64,000 nt of DNA from Deinococcus sp. LM3 (GCF_002017875.1 NZ_MUFV01000004.1:158712-222711); one strand, 5' to 3'; numbered from the stretch's first letter, positions 51,293 through 61,279 are shown. Numbers and translations are program-made. The notes: generated from the letters alone by a model not told the origin.

Positions 51293-51562
51293 ATGAAAAA
51301 CCGGCAGTTCAGCGAAGATCAGATCATCAAGCTGCTCCAGGACGCCAAAAAGGGTGAGAAGCCAGTCGAGGACCTGTGCCGTGACTTCGGCTGCAGTCCG
51401 GCGTCCTTTTACGCCTGGAAGAAGAAGTACGGCGACACCACTGTTGGCGAAGCCAAGCGGCTTCGCCAACTCGAGAAAGAGAACGCCCGCCTGCTGAAAA
51501 TAGTCGGGCAGCAACGCCTGGAAATCGATGCGATGAAGGACGTGATCCAGAAAAAGCGGTGA
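51293..51562 (+). CDS. IS3 OrfA (HTH)
   Basis: 89 aa. HTH (about 8-50: DQIIKLLQDAKKGEKPVEDLCRDFG...FYAWKKKYG) then a leucine-zipper helix (about 55-85) used for OrfA/OrfB assembly. Confidence 0.9.
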   Translation: MKNRQFSEDQIIKLLQDAKKGEKPVEDLCRDFGCSPASFYAWKKKYGDTTVGEAKRLRQLEKENARLLKIVGQQRLEIDAMKDVIQKKR

Positions 51563-52470
51563 CGCCCGCCGAGAGACGGGCGGCAGCGAGGCAACTCGTT
51601 GCCGCCCAGGTCAAGCCCGAACGGGCTTGCCTCCTGGTGGGCATTCCCAGATCCACCTGGTACTACCGTCCGAAGCCGCGTCACGATGGGGATCTCCGGC
51701 AGCGCATTCGCGAACTGGCCCTTGTGCATCCTCGACGCGGGTACCGGTTCATTCACGCGCTGCTCGTCCAGGAGGGACATCGCATCAACCGGAAGAAGGT
51801 CCGGCGCATCTGGCGCGAGGAGCACCTGACGGTCACGACCAGGCGCCGGAAGAAGATCCGCACTGGGGCGAGTGTTCCCATGCAGGCTGAGTTCCCGGAT
51901 CACGTGTGGACGTATGACTTCCTGTTCGACCAGACGTTCGGGGGGACAACGCTGAAGATCCTGACGCTGACCGACGAGTTCACCCGTGAATCCCTGGCGC
52001 TGCGGGTGGCGGCGTCCTTCACATCCCTGGATGTGAAGGACGTGCTTCAGGACGTCATCGCGGCGCGTGGTGCACCCAGATTCATCCGGAGTGACAACGG
52101 GCCAGAGTTTATGGCTCGTGACCTGGGCATCTGGTTGGCTGTGAATGCGGTCGGCACCCGGTTCATTGAGCCGGGGAAGCCCTGGCAAAACGGCTACGCC
52201 GAGAGTTTTCACTCTCGGCTGCGGGAGGAATGCCTGAATCTGGAGGTGCTGTACTCGGCGCGGCACGCCCAGGTGGTGCTGGATGGCTACCAGGCGTTTT
52301 ACAACGAGAGGCGGCCACATTCGTCGCTGGGCTACCGAACCCCTCACGAGCATGCCGAACAGTCCAGGGGGCGGCCGAACGCCCCCCTGTGCGGACAGAA
52401 CACCGCACAGGCGAACGTCCGACCTTCCCCTGGTCAGGCAGGAACCGCTGATGATGTACCCTGCTCTTGA
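51559..52470 (+). CDS. IS3 OrfB transposase (rve)
   Basis: 303 aa. N-terminal HTH_21 (RIRELALVHPRRGYRFIHAL) then an integrase core: WTYDFLFD (first Asp), FIRSDNGPEF (second Asp) and QNGYAESFHSRLREECLN (Glu). Overlaps OrfA by 4 nt, the usual site for -1 frameshifting to OrfAB. Confidence 0.93.
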   Translation: MTPAERRAAARQLVAAQVKPERACLLVGIPRSTWYYRPKPRHDGDLRQRIRELALVHPRRGYRFIHALLVQEGHRINRKKVRRIWREEHLTVTTRRRKKIRTGASVPMQAEFPDHVWTYDFLFDQTFGGTTLKILTLTDEFTRESLALRVAASFTSLDVKDVLQDVIAARGAPRFIRSDNGPEFMARDLGIWLAVNAVGTRFIEPGKPWQNGYAESFHSRLREECLNLEVLYSARHAQVVLDGYQAFYNERRPHSSLGYRTPHEHAEQSRGRPNAPLCGQNTAQANVRPSPGQAGTADDVPCS

Positions 52471-52510
52471 GCCGAGTCTCTACTCGAAACTGTCCAAAAT
52501 TTGGGGCCAG

Positions 52511-52996
52511 CCCATGTGCAGAAACGGAGGCGCCCCGAGCTCCACCTGGAGAGGAGCACAGGCTCAAGGCAGAAGACACCAGGCTGAGTCAGACAGGGCA
52601 CGTGTCCATGCTGCTGACCTGCGGATGACAATTGAGGGGCCTGCTTCACCACCGCGTATCCGGCCAGCCAGGAGTGTGTGCGGCGGCAGCCACACGAACG
52701 CCTTGCACGATCTGTGCGCCGACTCCGCCCATGCCCACCGCCATAGGCTGCTTCTGCGCACAGGGCCTCATGCCTATGGCCACTGGGGGCCTGGCCCCCA
52801 GCACCCGATGTGCTGCTCACATGTGCATGACAAAGCACGAGGGCTGCTCTATGGTTGTGCGCGCCCCGGTTCAGGGTCGCTCATCCAACATCACGATCTC
52901 ATTTCGTCGTGTCGACTCGACACGGCTTGGGCCCCGTATGCCGCCGCGTGCTTGTCGTCTGCCGACAGCACAACGTTAACTATGGAAAGGAGTTAA
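52511..52996. other. Upstream region of the biosynthetic cluster
   Basis: About 485 bp with no credible gene on either strand. It contains a perfect palindrome at 52908-52924. The ribosome binding site AAGGAG lies at about 52986-52991 before ATG 52997. Presumed promoter region of the cluster. Confidence 0.5.
52908..52924. promoter_or_regulatory. Palindromic operator candidate
   Basis: CGTGTCGACTCGACACG, 8-bp arms around one base, 73 nt before the first cluster gene. Fits a homodimeric repressor site (TetR/MarR type) for the cluster. The regulator is not identified here. Confidence 0.5.
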
Positions 52997-53650
52997 ATGC
53001 TGACATCGAGTTTGCCCACACAGGAGCTTGTTGAGAAGGAAATGTGGCAGTTTTTTGCCCGTGGCAAGGCCGGGTGTATTTTCGCCGCTGTTGCGGCCCG
53101 TCGGCCAGACTTTTTTCGCTGGCGGCAAACCATTGTGTGGAAACCGAGTATTTTGGAAATTGATCGGAGTATTGCAGAGGCACTGAGCGCAAAAAATGTC
53201 TCGACGTTAACCCTGGTGTTTCCAACAGTGACTTCAGTGAGAGACTTACGTGTGCTGATTGGCATGATACGAGCGAGTGAATTCCTCTTCGTCGAAGACG
53301 AGGTGAGTCACGACAACCTCCTCTGCCTTGGCATTCGGGCCCGCATCGGCCCGTTGACCTCATGGGTCACTGGATTTGCGACGCATGCCGACATGCCGGT
53401 CACCCGACGCGCGCCCTATACCGCCTTGACCCTGCGGATTAAACCCCGCCCGAAGTACAGCGCGGTCATGAAAAAAGCGCCAGAGAATGTTATACATCTC
53501 GCCGATATGAACATGCGGGGCCTGAGTCGGGAGCAGTTTCAACAGTACTGGGATCTTTCGCATACACATACAGCGCGACTCCTTGGTCACAAACCAAATA
53601 TCTTCAGTGCAGCAAAAACGACTTTTGTTCTGCCGCGTCGCCACGAATGA
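52997..53650 (+). CDS. Unknown first protein of the biosynthetic cluster
   Basis: 217 aa, AGGAG 6 nt before the ATG. Soluble alpha/beta protein with FARGKAGCIFAAVAARRP, TLVFPTVTSVRDLRVLIG and a C-terminal FQQYWDLSHTHTARLLGH (two His). I do not recognise the family; a metal- or cofactor-dependent enzyme is possible from the His pair. The stop overlaps the next ATG (ATGA). Confidence 0.6.
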   Translation: MLTSSLPTQELVEKEMWQFFARGKAGCIFAAVAARRPDFFRWRQTIVWKPSILEIDRSIAEALSAKNVSTLTLVFPTVTSVRDLRVLIGMIRASEFLFVEDEVSHDNLLCLGIRARIGPLTSWVTGFATHADMPVTRRAPYTALTLRIKPRPKYSAVMKKAPENVIHLADMNMRGLSREQFQQYWDLSHTHTARLLGHKPNIFSAAKTTFVLPRRHE

Positions 53651-54291
53651 AAATTCACGCTCTCTACCACCGGGCGGCACATGGGCACCCTGGGCGGCGC
53701 ACAGAACAGCTCATCCTGACCTTGGCGGGCATCCAGGGCCATTTTCCGACGTCCCCTGTGCGGCAGGTGCTGGCCACAGACCTCCATACCCTCCATCAAC
53801 TGGGATTGGAGCCTGGGGTTTTGAAAGAAGATCTGGTCCTCCAGGATATTGATCTTCACGCCCTCGCCTCTGGCAGTGAACTGGTCTTCGGCGCGGTGCG
53901 CTTGCGCCTGACGGTTCACTGCGAACCCTGCAAACAGGTGGGGACCTCCGTCTCCACGCGCACGTTGATGCACCGGCGTGGCTACCTCATGCAGATCATG
54001 GCACCGGGTCCGCTGACCCTGGGAAGCCCGGGTCACGTCCGGTCAGATGTGTATGAGGAGATCCCATACCGGGCGGTGGACCGGGTCGCGTGGTACTTGC
54101 GACGACTGGACGGTCCGATTGCCAGTACACAGCTCATGGAAGCGCTTGGATTGCCAATGGGCATGTGCCGTGCGCTGCCCCGAATGCTCCGGCACATTGA
54201 CCCGACCGATGCCGGCAAAGTGACGTTTAAAAGCGCTGAGCGCCGTGCCCGTGCAGAGCGCCTGGCGACGCAGGCGAGAGGCCAGATATGA
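53647..54291 (+). CDS. MOSC-domain protein
   Basis: 214 aa. The core LGLEPGVLKEDLVLQDIDLHAL (about 53-74), followed by SGSELVFGAVRLRLTVHCEPCKQ (about 76-98), matches the MOSC beta-barrel with its conserved Cys (EPCK). MOSC proteins such as YiiM and mARC use molybdenum cofactor and can reduce N-hydroxylated compounds, which would suit a cluster with an N-hydroxylase. A C-terminal helical segment (about 140-180) follows. Substrate inferred only. Confidence 0.65.
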   Translation: MKIHALYHRAAHGHPGRRTEQLILTLAGIQGHFPTSPVRQVLATDLHTLHQLGLEPGVLKEDLVLQDIDLHALASGSELVFGAVRLRLTVHCEPCKQVGTSVSTRTLMHRRGYLMQIMAPGPLTLGSPGHVRSDVYEEIPYRAVDRVAWYLRRLDGPIASTQLMEALGLPMGMCRALPRMLRHIDPTDAGKVTFKSAERRARAERLATQARGQI

Positions 54292-54965
54292 CGCCAAACG
54301 GTGGAAAATTTATTGTTGTCTTGGGTGGCGATGGGGCCGGGAAAAGTACGTTGTTACGTACTCTGAAATCAAGCGGTTACTGCACGGTGGACTGGCGCGC
54401 CATGCAGGCAGACCCCGCCCTCGCCCAGGTGTATGGCTGGGCCCTGCACAGTGACTCGTCAGAAATCCGCCGACAACTTCAACCAGTCACACGAGCGTTG
54501 GACTTCATCAAATTCTATGTGGCGCTCTATGAACATGTTATCCGGCCTAAACTTGATGCTGGACAGGATGTCATCGTTGACTCGTACTACTTTAAATCAT
54601 TCGCCAAAGAGATCCTCTTCAATGAGCGTGTTGATATCATGGGCAGTCTCCGCCATCTCTTGCCATTGCCCGACGCCATTGTGTATTTGCACGTCAGCCC
54701 AGAAATTTCCCTGCTCCGGCGAGGACAGCGGTTCTCCGGCCACGAGTCGTTTGATGGGGCCTGCACGCAGAGTTTCATTCACTTTCAGGATCGTCTCAAG
54801 TACGAAATCAACAATCTGATCCGCGACATTGATCGCTGCGATGTGGCCGTAGATGACAAAGATGCAGATGCGGTGGCTGCTGCAGTCTTCAAGCACTTTG
54901 CGCTTATAGGAATTCGTCCGATGAACGGACTGATGGAGGCACATGACGCCGCATCCTTCGCCTAA
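54288..54965 (+). CDS. Thymidylate kinase-like P-loop kinase
   Basis: 225 aa. Walker A GGDGAGKST (about 13-21), VIVDSYYFKSFAKEI (DR-like motif, about 95-109) and VYLHVSPEISLLRRGQRFSG (LID-type Arg region, about 135-155). This is the TMPK/deoxynucleoside-kinase fold, but the thymidine pocket is not evident. In this context it may phosphorylate a biosynthetic intermediate or be a self-protection kinase. Confidence 0.7.
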   Translation: MTPNGGKFIVVLGGDGAGKSTLLRTLKSSGYCTVDWRAMQADPALAQVYGWALHSDSSEIRRQLQPVTRALDFIKFYVALYEHVIRPKLDAGQDVIVDSYYFKSFAKEILFNERVDIMGSLRHLLPLPDAIVYLHVSPEISLLRRGQRFSGHESFDGACTQSFIHFQDRLKYEINNLIRDIDRCDVAVDDKDADAVAAAVFKHFALIGIRPMNGLMEAHDAASFA

Positions 54966-56292
54966 AGAGATTGTCATTTATGACCTGATCGGGATCGGCC
55001 TTGGTCCCGCCCAGCTCTCCTTCCTGATCGCGTGCGCTGAGCAGTCTGAATTGGCTGGTTGGAAGATGCTGCATTTGGAGCGGGGCGCTTCCTTTTCGTG
55101 GCATGCGGGCATGAGAACGGCCTACAGCATGATTCAGATGTCTTACCTGAAGGATCTGGTGACACTGCGTAATCCCCAAAGTGCGTTTACGTATATTAGC
55201 TTTTTACATGACCAGGGCCGTCTTCAGCAGGCAGCCAATCTGAACGATTACACGCCATCGAGATTCGAATATGCACAGTATCTCAGTTGGGTGTTGAACA
55301 AGCTCGCCCCCAACGTGCGTTACTCTGCCGAAGTCACCAATCTTGACAAGGTGTGCCTGCCTGAGCACGGAGAAGTCCTCCAGGTCACCTATCAAGACCC
55401 CCAGGGCCGCCGCTCCATCGAGTACACGCGGAATATTTACCTCGCGGCAGGAAAAACGCCCTTTGTTCCTGAACACTTGCAAGTCGCTGGCGGGGAGCAG
55501 GTGTGGCACACCTCGCACTTCAGCACGGCACTTGCGCACATCCGCAAACACCCGGCGCCCCGGGTGGCGGTGGTCGGCAGTGGCCAAAGTGCAGTTGAAG
55601 CACTCCTGACATTGCAAGACGCCTGTCCAGATCTCGAGTTGCACGCCATCTCTCGGGGCCAGCTGTTCCGCGCGGTTGATGCCAATCCGTATGTCAACGG
55701 CTTTTACACGTGGGAAAGTGAGCAACGTTTCCACCAGGCAGATCAGGCGTGGCGAGGGCAGGTCCGGGCCGAGCTGTCAAACTCAAACTACGGTGTCGCT
55801 GACGTCCGGCTGCTCAATGAGTTGGCCCGACGTGACTATGACGATCGCATCCTTGGTCGCCAACGCTTGCACCGACATTCCCACTGCGAAATTCTGGCCA
55901 TCGATGAGGAGTCGTGCCTGCTGACTGTGACGCTGCAGGACAGGCAGATTGGTGGTCGACGCGTGCTCAACGTCGATTTTATCGTCTTTGCGACGGGGTA
56001 TCACTCCGACAACATCAGGGACCTAACAGCTCCAGTCGAATCCTGCGTCGCCACCCCCGGGCAGCAGCTGACCCCTCACCCAGCTGCCGCCTGCCACATT
56101 TTGATTGCCGGTCAGAATGGGCCTTCATCCGGTCTGGCAGAAGAGACCATCACGAGCCTGGCACTGCGGGCAGGCGCCCACGTGTCCTTGCTGCTTCACC
56201 TAAATGCCCACCGGTTGTCTCCGGGCCCTGGGGTGCAGAGGCGCCCATCTGAGGAAGCCCACCCGACCGGACAAGTGCTTGTGCCATCGTGA
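54943..56292 (+). CDS. L-lysine/L-ornithine N-monooxygenase family flavoprotein
   Basis: 449 aa, overlapping the kinase gene by 23 nt. FAD site IGIGLGPAQLSFL (about 16-28), the family region WHAGM...MQMSYLKDLVTLRNPQS (about 50-80), NADPH site VAVVGSGQSAVEAL (about 208-221) and FATGYHS (about 349-355). These define the IucD/PvdA/SidA group, which N-hydroxylates the amino-acid side chain using NADPH and O2, as in hydroxamate siderophores. Confidence 0.88.
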   Translation: MTPHPSPKEIVIYDLIGIGLGPAQLSFLIACAEQSELAGWKMLHLERGASFSWHAGMRTAYSMIQMSYLKDLVTLRNPQSAFTYISFLHDQGRLQQAANLNDYTPSRFEYAQYLSWVLNKLAPNVRYSAEVTNLDKVCLPEHGEVLQVTYQDPQGRRSIEYTRNIYLAAGKTPFVPEHLQVAGGEQVWHTSHFSTALAHIRKHPAPRVAVVGSGQSAVEALLTLQDACPDLELHAISRGQLFRAVDANPYVNGFYTWESEQRFHQADQAWRGQVRAELSNSNYGVADVRLLNELARRDYDDRILGRQRLHRHSHCEILAIDEESCLLTVTLQDRQIGGRRVLNVDFIVFATGYHSDNIRDLTAPVESCVATPGQQLTPHPAAACHILIAGQNGPSSGLAEETITSLALRAGAHVSLLLHLNAHRLSPGPGVQRRPSEEAHPTGQVLVPS

Positions 56293-56299
56293 ACCCAGG

Positions 56300-56330
56300 G
56301 TGGCGAAGCTGGCATTGCCAGCTTCGCCAC
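56300..56330. repeat. Perfect inverted repeat between monooxygenase and exporter genes
   Basis: 15-nt arms GTGGCGAAGCTGGCA and TGCCAGCTTCGCCAC almost abut. There is no T-tract after it, so it is more likely an mRNA-stabilising stem or operator than a terminator. Confidence 0.6.
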
Positions 56331-56355
56331 GACGCTCTGGAATGAAGGAGTTCTT

Positions 56356-57543
56356 TTGATCCCCAAACCGCTGCGCCCCTTACTTCTCCTGTCGGCTGTC
56401 TCGCGGCTGGGCGATCAGCTGTTGTATGTCGCCATGCCTCTCCTGGTCCTAGCGGAGACGGGGCAACCGGCTTATGCCATTCTCGCGGCAGCGGCACGTG
56501 GTCTCCCCTACGTCATTTCCCCCTTTATTGGCGCTGTCGTTGATCGGTATCCTTTAAGAACCGTCTACGTTGCTGCTCAGCTCATACAGGCCGTCGCCAT
56601 TGGGGCCATTCCGCTTCTGAAGGGCCAACCAAGCATCGTCTTACTCCTGCTGATGATCTCAGGGGTGGGGGGGGTATGCTCAAGCCTGCTCAACTTCTAC
56701 AAGCTGATCCCACTCTGGACGCCGCAAGAGCAGATTGAAGCGGCCATAGGGCGATTTGTCGCGCTGACGGATGCTGTCAAAGTCGTGGGGCCGCTCGTTG
56801 CGATCTCGATTGTCCTCTCGATCGGTGCGCCCGCCGCTATTTATGCTGATGCCGTCAGCTTTCTGGTGGCCGCGCTGGGCATTGCGTTCATCCTGCCTGC
56901 CACCCAAAAAAGCGAAGTGAGACGGACCAGTCTCGCGCAAGATCTGAAGGAAGGCTTTCGCTACTTCAAAGGCAGTCCAGAAATCCGTCGCCTGACCACC
57001 GCCATGTCCCTGTCCAATCTGGGCATTGGCGCGCTGGAGGTCCTGCTGCTCACCACACTGACCCACAGCATGCAGATCCCAGTGGCCCAGGCCAGCCTGG
57101 CGCTGAGTGTAGGGGCGTGCGCTGGGCTGGCTGGCAGTGGGCTGACCCGAAAGATCTTTCCTCGCCTCGGAACAACACAGCGGATTACGGTCTGGCTGGC
57201 ATTGGCTGGCGTTGGCGCTCTATGCCTGACCGTTCCACACCCGCTCATGTTTGTGCTCGGCTTTGTGGTGATTAGTTTTGCAACCTCAGCGAGTAATGTC
57301 ATCACGATCGCGTATCGGCAGAGCACCATTCCAAGCGAACTTCAAGGACGAGTCAACTCGATTATTCGCATGTTTATATCGGGTGCTGTGCCCATTTCAG
57401 GCATTCTTTTGGCAGCCCTGGGGACCTACACTCTTGGTGTGTCTCAAACGCAGTTCGTCGCGCTGATGTGCATTCTGGCGGTGATTGTCTGGCAGTTCGG
57501 CGCCTCGGGCGAGCGACAGAACATGTGGACCAAAACATCCTAA
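56356..57543 (+). CDS. MFS transporter
   Basis: 395 aa from TTG 56356 with GAAGGAG upstream. About 12 hydrophobic segments. The start RLGDQLLYVAMPLLVLAETG and the loop PFIGAVVDRYPLRTVY (motif A-like, GxxxDRxxR pattern) place it in the major facilitator superfamily, close to exporter-type (MFS_3/EntS-like) members. Probably exports the cluster product. Confidence 0.82.
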   Translation: MIPKPLRPLLLLSAVSRLGDQLLYVAMPLLVLAETGQPAYAILAAAARGLPYVISPFIGAVVDRYPLRTVYVAAQLIQAVAIGAIPLLKGQPSIVLLLLMISGVGGVCSSLLNFYKLIPLWTPQEQIEAAIGRFVALTDAVKVVGPLVAISIVLSIGAPAAIYADAVSFLVAALGIAFILPATQKSEVRRTSLAQDLKEGFRYFKGSPEIRRLTTAMSLSNLGIGALEVLLLTTLTHSMQIPVAQASLALSVGACAGLAGSGLTRKIFPRLGTTQRITVWLALAGVGALCLTVPHPLMFVLGFVVISFATSASNVITIAYRQSTIPSELQGRVNSIIRMFISGAVPISGILLAALGTYTLGVSQTQFVALMCILAVIVWQFGASGERQNMWTKTS

Positions 57544-57597
57544 TAAGTGCAGGTGCGGAGGCGCCGGTGCACGACCTCATCGGTTCAGGAGAGGGAA

Positions 57598-58839
57598 ATG
57601 AGCAAATCAGAGATCAGCTGGGTGGTGCTCGTGCATGCCAGCGACAACATTTTGAAGACTGCTTTGAGTGAAGAGCTCAATGTCATTCTTCTGCGGAAGC
57701 AAAACCAGTGGACGTCGTATGGCCTGACTCAAGCCCAGGTTTGTTTAACGGTTGACGATGCGCTGGAGAATCTGGATGGTCTAGCGGCCGTGCTCAACCA
57801 ATACCCTATCGGTGCGGTTCTCTCGTTTATGGAGTCAGGTGTGCTCTTGGCCGCTGCTCTGCGGGAGAGGTGTGGGCTTCCGGGCACACCTCTGGAGGCA
57901 GTACAACGTCTTAAAGATAAGGCGCTGATGCGGGCACATCTCCATGACAGGGGGTGCCACCATCTGTCGGTCGCTGCCCATGAGGTGACGCATCTGTCTG
58001 CTTTGCAGGCTCACCGCGCTGCCCTTCAGGGCCGGGTGATCGTTAAACCTGTCACGGGCACTGGGAGTGTCCACATCTACGCGCTGGATCCGGGCGACGA
58101 CGTTCCTGCGCCGCTCATCAATGCGCTGGGCCAAGGCATCCGCTTTCTGGCAGAACCTTTTCTCCAGGGCTTGGAATTCAGTGTAGAGGCCCTCACGATC
58201 AACGGCAAACACCACATTGTTGCCGTGACCGAAAAGGTGGTGAACGAGCACTTTGTCGAAGTGGGCCACTGCATTCCGCCGCGGCGCATGTCGCCGGACG
58301 CGCTGCAGGGCATTGCCGCTGCGGTCCGTGAGTTTCTGACCGCTATAGGCCTGGTGACTGGGCCAAGTCACACTGAAGTGATGTGGCATGAAGGCCGCGT
58401 CACCATCATCGAATCGCACGACCGCGTTGGTGGTGACAAGATCACGGCGCTGGTCACCCAGGCCACGGGTGTTGACCTTATCCGGATGGGGCTGCGTCTG
58501 GCGGCTGGGCGGACTGTTGATCCTCCGCCTGAGCTCCAGTGTCTTGGTGCCGCGTGCGTCATCTTCCTGACGCCACCTCCAGGCCGGGTGCTCAGCATTT
58601 CATTGGTGCCTCTCCCCCCAGAGCTGCCGATTCTGGAACGGCGGGCGTTCGTACATCCAGGTGACGTCCTCACTCAGGTCAGAAGTTCAAAAGATCGCAG
58701 TGGTCTGGTGGTCGCCAGTGGCCCGACCCCAGAGGAGGCGTTTCACCACGCTCAACTGGGGGCTCGAAGCATTCAGTTTTCTATGGCAGTCGATCACTCG
58801 GCACACCCCCACCCTGTGCCCACATCACGTTCAACCTGA
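57598..58839 (+). CDS. ATP-grasp ligase
   Basis: 413 aa from ATG 57598 (GGAG upstream). Pre-ATP-grasp domain (1-100), then LKDKALMRAHLHDRG (about 104-118), GRVIVKPVTGTGSVHIYALD (about 144-163, ATP-binding Lys and loop), AEPFLQGLEFSVEALTING (about 184-202) and HTEVMWHEGRVTIIESHDRVGG (about 259-280, metal-binding Glu/Asp). It joins a carboxylate to an amine through an acyl phosphate. Substrate unknown; an N-hydroxylated amino acid is a logical partner. Confidence 0.82.
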   Translation: MSKSEISWVVLVHASDNILKTALSEELNVILLRKQNQWTSYGLTQAQVCLTVDDALENLDGLAAVLNQYPIGAVLSFMESGVLLAAALRERCGLPGTPLEAVQRLKDKALMRAHLHDRGCHHLSVAAHEVTHLSALQAHRAALQGRVIVKPVTGTGSVHIYALDPGDDVPAPLINALGQGIRFLAEPFLQGLEFSVEALTINGKHHIVAVTEKVVNEHFVEVGHCIPPRRMSPDALQGIAAAVREFLTAIGLVTGPSHTEVMWHEGRVTIIESHDRVGGDKITALVTQATGVDLIRMGLRLAAGRTVDPPPELQCLGAACVIFLTPPPGRVLSISLVPLPPELPILERRAFVHPGDVLTQVRSSKDRSGLVVASGPTPEEAFHHAQLGARSIQFSMAVDHSAHPHPVPTSRST

Positions 58840-58846
58840 GGTAACC

Positions 58847-60039
58847 ATGACTGCAAAGACTTTAAACATCCCCGCCGGTACCTATGGCATCGTGGCGCCC
58901 ATTCAGTCGCTGTTCCAACGGGGGAGGAAGCCCACCGAATCACTCGTCCTGAGCCGCTCAACGCGAACCTGGCCAAAGACTCATACGGCCCGGTATGCCC
59001 CGCGCTCAGGCCATGCGCTTGACGGATTTTTCGGAGTCGATCAGGACAATAACGTGGTGCAGGCCGCACTGTCATATGAGGACCTGGGCTGGTCCCGGCG
59101 CAATGACTCTTTCACGGAGAACGAGAGCGACCTCAGTCTCGTCGGCTTGATTGATGTTCCAGCGGCCTCGACCGGCGAATACCGCTTGTTTCTCCTGTCT
59201 ATGCAAAACAAGGACGAGCTTCTGTTTGTCCTGGCGGACACCTGGATTTCAGAGGGCTTTTCTCAACGCGAGTTGCTCGAGCGCATGTGCGCCTTCTCCT
59301 CACCTGTCAAGCACAGTATCGTCAGCCATAACGGTCGCCATCTGGTGTATCACAAAGGCGTCGAGTTGGAGCAAAAAATCCAGGTTCAGTCTCCCCATTC
59401 TGCCTTTCAACTTGCCCGCACATTTTTCGGTCTGGCGCCTGACTTCGGCCATCCAGCATTTACACCTGGAATTTCTGTCCGAATGGCAGACGTATTTGCG
59501 CCAGGTCGATCTTTTTGAACGCTTTTCCGAAGGTCAGGGGACTGGGTACGTGGCCTTTACCCTCCTGCCAGATGGGCAGCTCATGGTGAAGGAAAAAGGT
59601 TTTCTGGAAGATGGTCTGCATCGGAGTGAACGCTTCGTCGAATTGCTCAGCCGCGATACACACCTGGGCACGTATTTGGACACGAGGTTTCCCGATTCGA
59701 GTTTCGAATATCGTGGCCGGTTTGATCGCTGGAAGTTCGATTTCAATGTCGAATTCCTTACCAGCGGGCATATTTTTTCTGTTGGCTTTGACGAAGTCTA
59801 TTGCTGGCGATGATTGTCTCAAACAGGTGGAGATCGAATACATTCGGTCCCGCATTCATTACGGGTATGAGTCGCAGGCACCCCAAGTGGAGGCTGATCT
59901 CGCTCACCTCTCCAATCATCTCCTTCAACTCTTGCATGATGGTGGCGTTACGGCCGAATTGACACACCTGTCCAAATTGAGTTTTCTTCGAATGCGCCAG
60001 GCAGGTCAGCCCGTTTCAGCCTGGCGGCCTCACGCATGA
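58847..60039 (+). pseudogene. Frameshifted gene, possible CYTH-like C-terminus
   Basis: One coding region in three frames. Part 1 from ATG 58847 (MTAKTLNIPAGTYG) runs to about 59455. Part 2 (LHLEFLSEWQTYLRQVDLFE) runs to about 59810. Part 3 (CLKQVEIEYIRSRIHYGYE) runs to 60037. Each junction is a net +1 shift. Part 2 and 3 contain QLMVKEKGFLEDG and SVGFDEV...VEIEYI, a pattern like CYTH (triphosphate tunnel) domains, but the family is uncertain. Sequencing error or true decay. Confidence 0.55.
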
Positions 60040-61279
60040 CACCCCCTTCTGTCCTGTTGCTCCATAACCGCTCAATTGACCTGCTGATGGACAACGGTTT
60101 GTTGTGCCTTCCGCCCGCAGAGTTCGCGGTCCATCTCATCACCACAGATCGCGAGGGGGCAGCGCGTCACGCCCATCAGTTTGCTTCGATTGCGGCCTTC
60201 GACTATTTCGATGAAGACGTCATTCGCGCATTGTCCGCCTACCTCATCACGACCTACGGGATCACCAGTGTGGTTGGCACCACGGAGAAGGTGGTTTTAT
60301 GGGCTGCGCTGCTGCGTGCCCAGTTTGGATTGCCTGGGGCCTCGCCGGACGTTATCGAAAGAATGCGGGATAAGGTGCGCATGAAAGAACGGCTGACGCT
60401 CACAGCTGTTCGCACGCCGGCCTACACCCGGGTGCATGCCTTGCAGGACATCGTGGACTTTCAAGCCCAGTTTGGCCGCATCGTCCTGAAGCCCACAGCG
60501 GGTGTTGGGAGCATGGGGCTGCAGATCCTCGATACCCCAGCACAGGTCCTCGCCCTGGATAAAGGGCATTTCTCTGATGGTGCGTGGCAGGTCGAAGAAT
60601 TTATTGACGGTCATATGTTGCATTGCGACTTTATTGCTTTGGCGGGGCAGATCCAGTTCTGTTCTGTCAGTCAATACGTCACCCCACCAGGTCGGTACCA
60701 GGACGATTACTTTGGAGGCAGCTTTATGTCACTGATGCGGGTCTCCAGGAGCGGGTGCGGCAGATCGCCCAGGAGATCGTTCAGGCCTTCGAGTTCGAAA
60801 CGGGCGTCTGTCACTTGGAACTGTTTCATACGCCACGCGATGAACTGGTGTTCTGTGAAATTGCCCGCACGTCCTGGCGGCGGCGGGATTGAATGGCCTG
60901 TTCAGCATCTGTACGGCATCAATTTGTTCAGCGAGCATGTTCGGGTCAGTTGTGTGGCGCCTGACACCATGACTTATCCTCGGCTGCCCCTTCGCGCTGG
61001 AACAGCAGGTTACGTCGGCCTGCTGGCAGCGGCCAGGGTTTTGAAGTGACGAACATCCAATCCTTCTCGGGGCACCGAATATCAAGCGTGAATCCCTGCG
61101 CATTGCGGTCGGTTCCCGCCTGGGGGGCCCGGCACTGCACGGATTACATGGCACATTTTTTTGTGACTGCAGAGGACAGGTCCGAGTTCCAGGAGATCGT
61201 GACGCACCTCTGCCGTGGCGGCAGTGTCACTGAGGCCCTTCAGCGGGCCAGAGGTCTTGAACGTGTAGTGACGCTGTGA
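60036..61279 (+). pseudogene. Second ATP-grasp ligase with compensating frameshifts
   Basis: Starts MTPPSVLLLHNRSIDLL. RMRDKVRMKERL (about 109-120), FGRIVLKPTAGVGSMGLQIL (about 146-165), QVEEFIDGHMLHCDFIA (about 185-201). Near 60722 the frame shifts: the conserved FETGVCHLELFHTPRDELVFCEIA lies in another frame. It then returns near 60874 at RPGGGGIEWPVQHLYG. The frame ends at 61049. The following 77 codons (61046-61279, MAHFFVTAEDRSEF...) look like the missing ATP-grasp C-terminus, a third shift. Confidence 0.6.

Larger units (their letters stand above)
51214..52510 (+). mobile_element. IS3-family insertion sequence
   Basis: Ends carry imperfect inverted repeats of the IS3 type (TGCCCCCCGAAAACTGGAC on the left; TGGCCCCAAATTTTGGACAG on the right, inverted), with two ORFs overlapping by 4 nt. 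Ends are approximate to a few bases. Confidence 0.8.
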
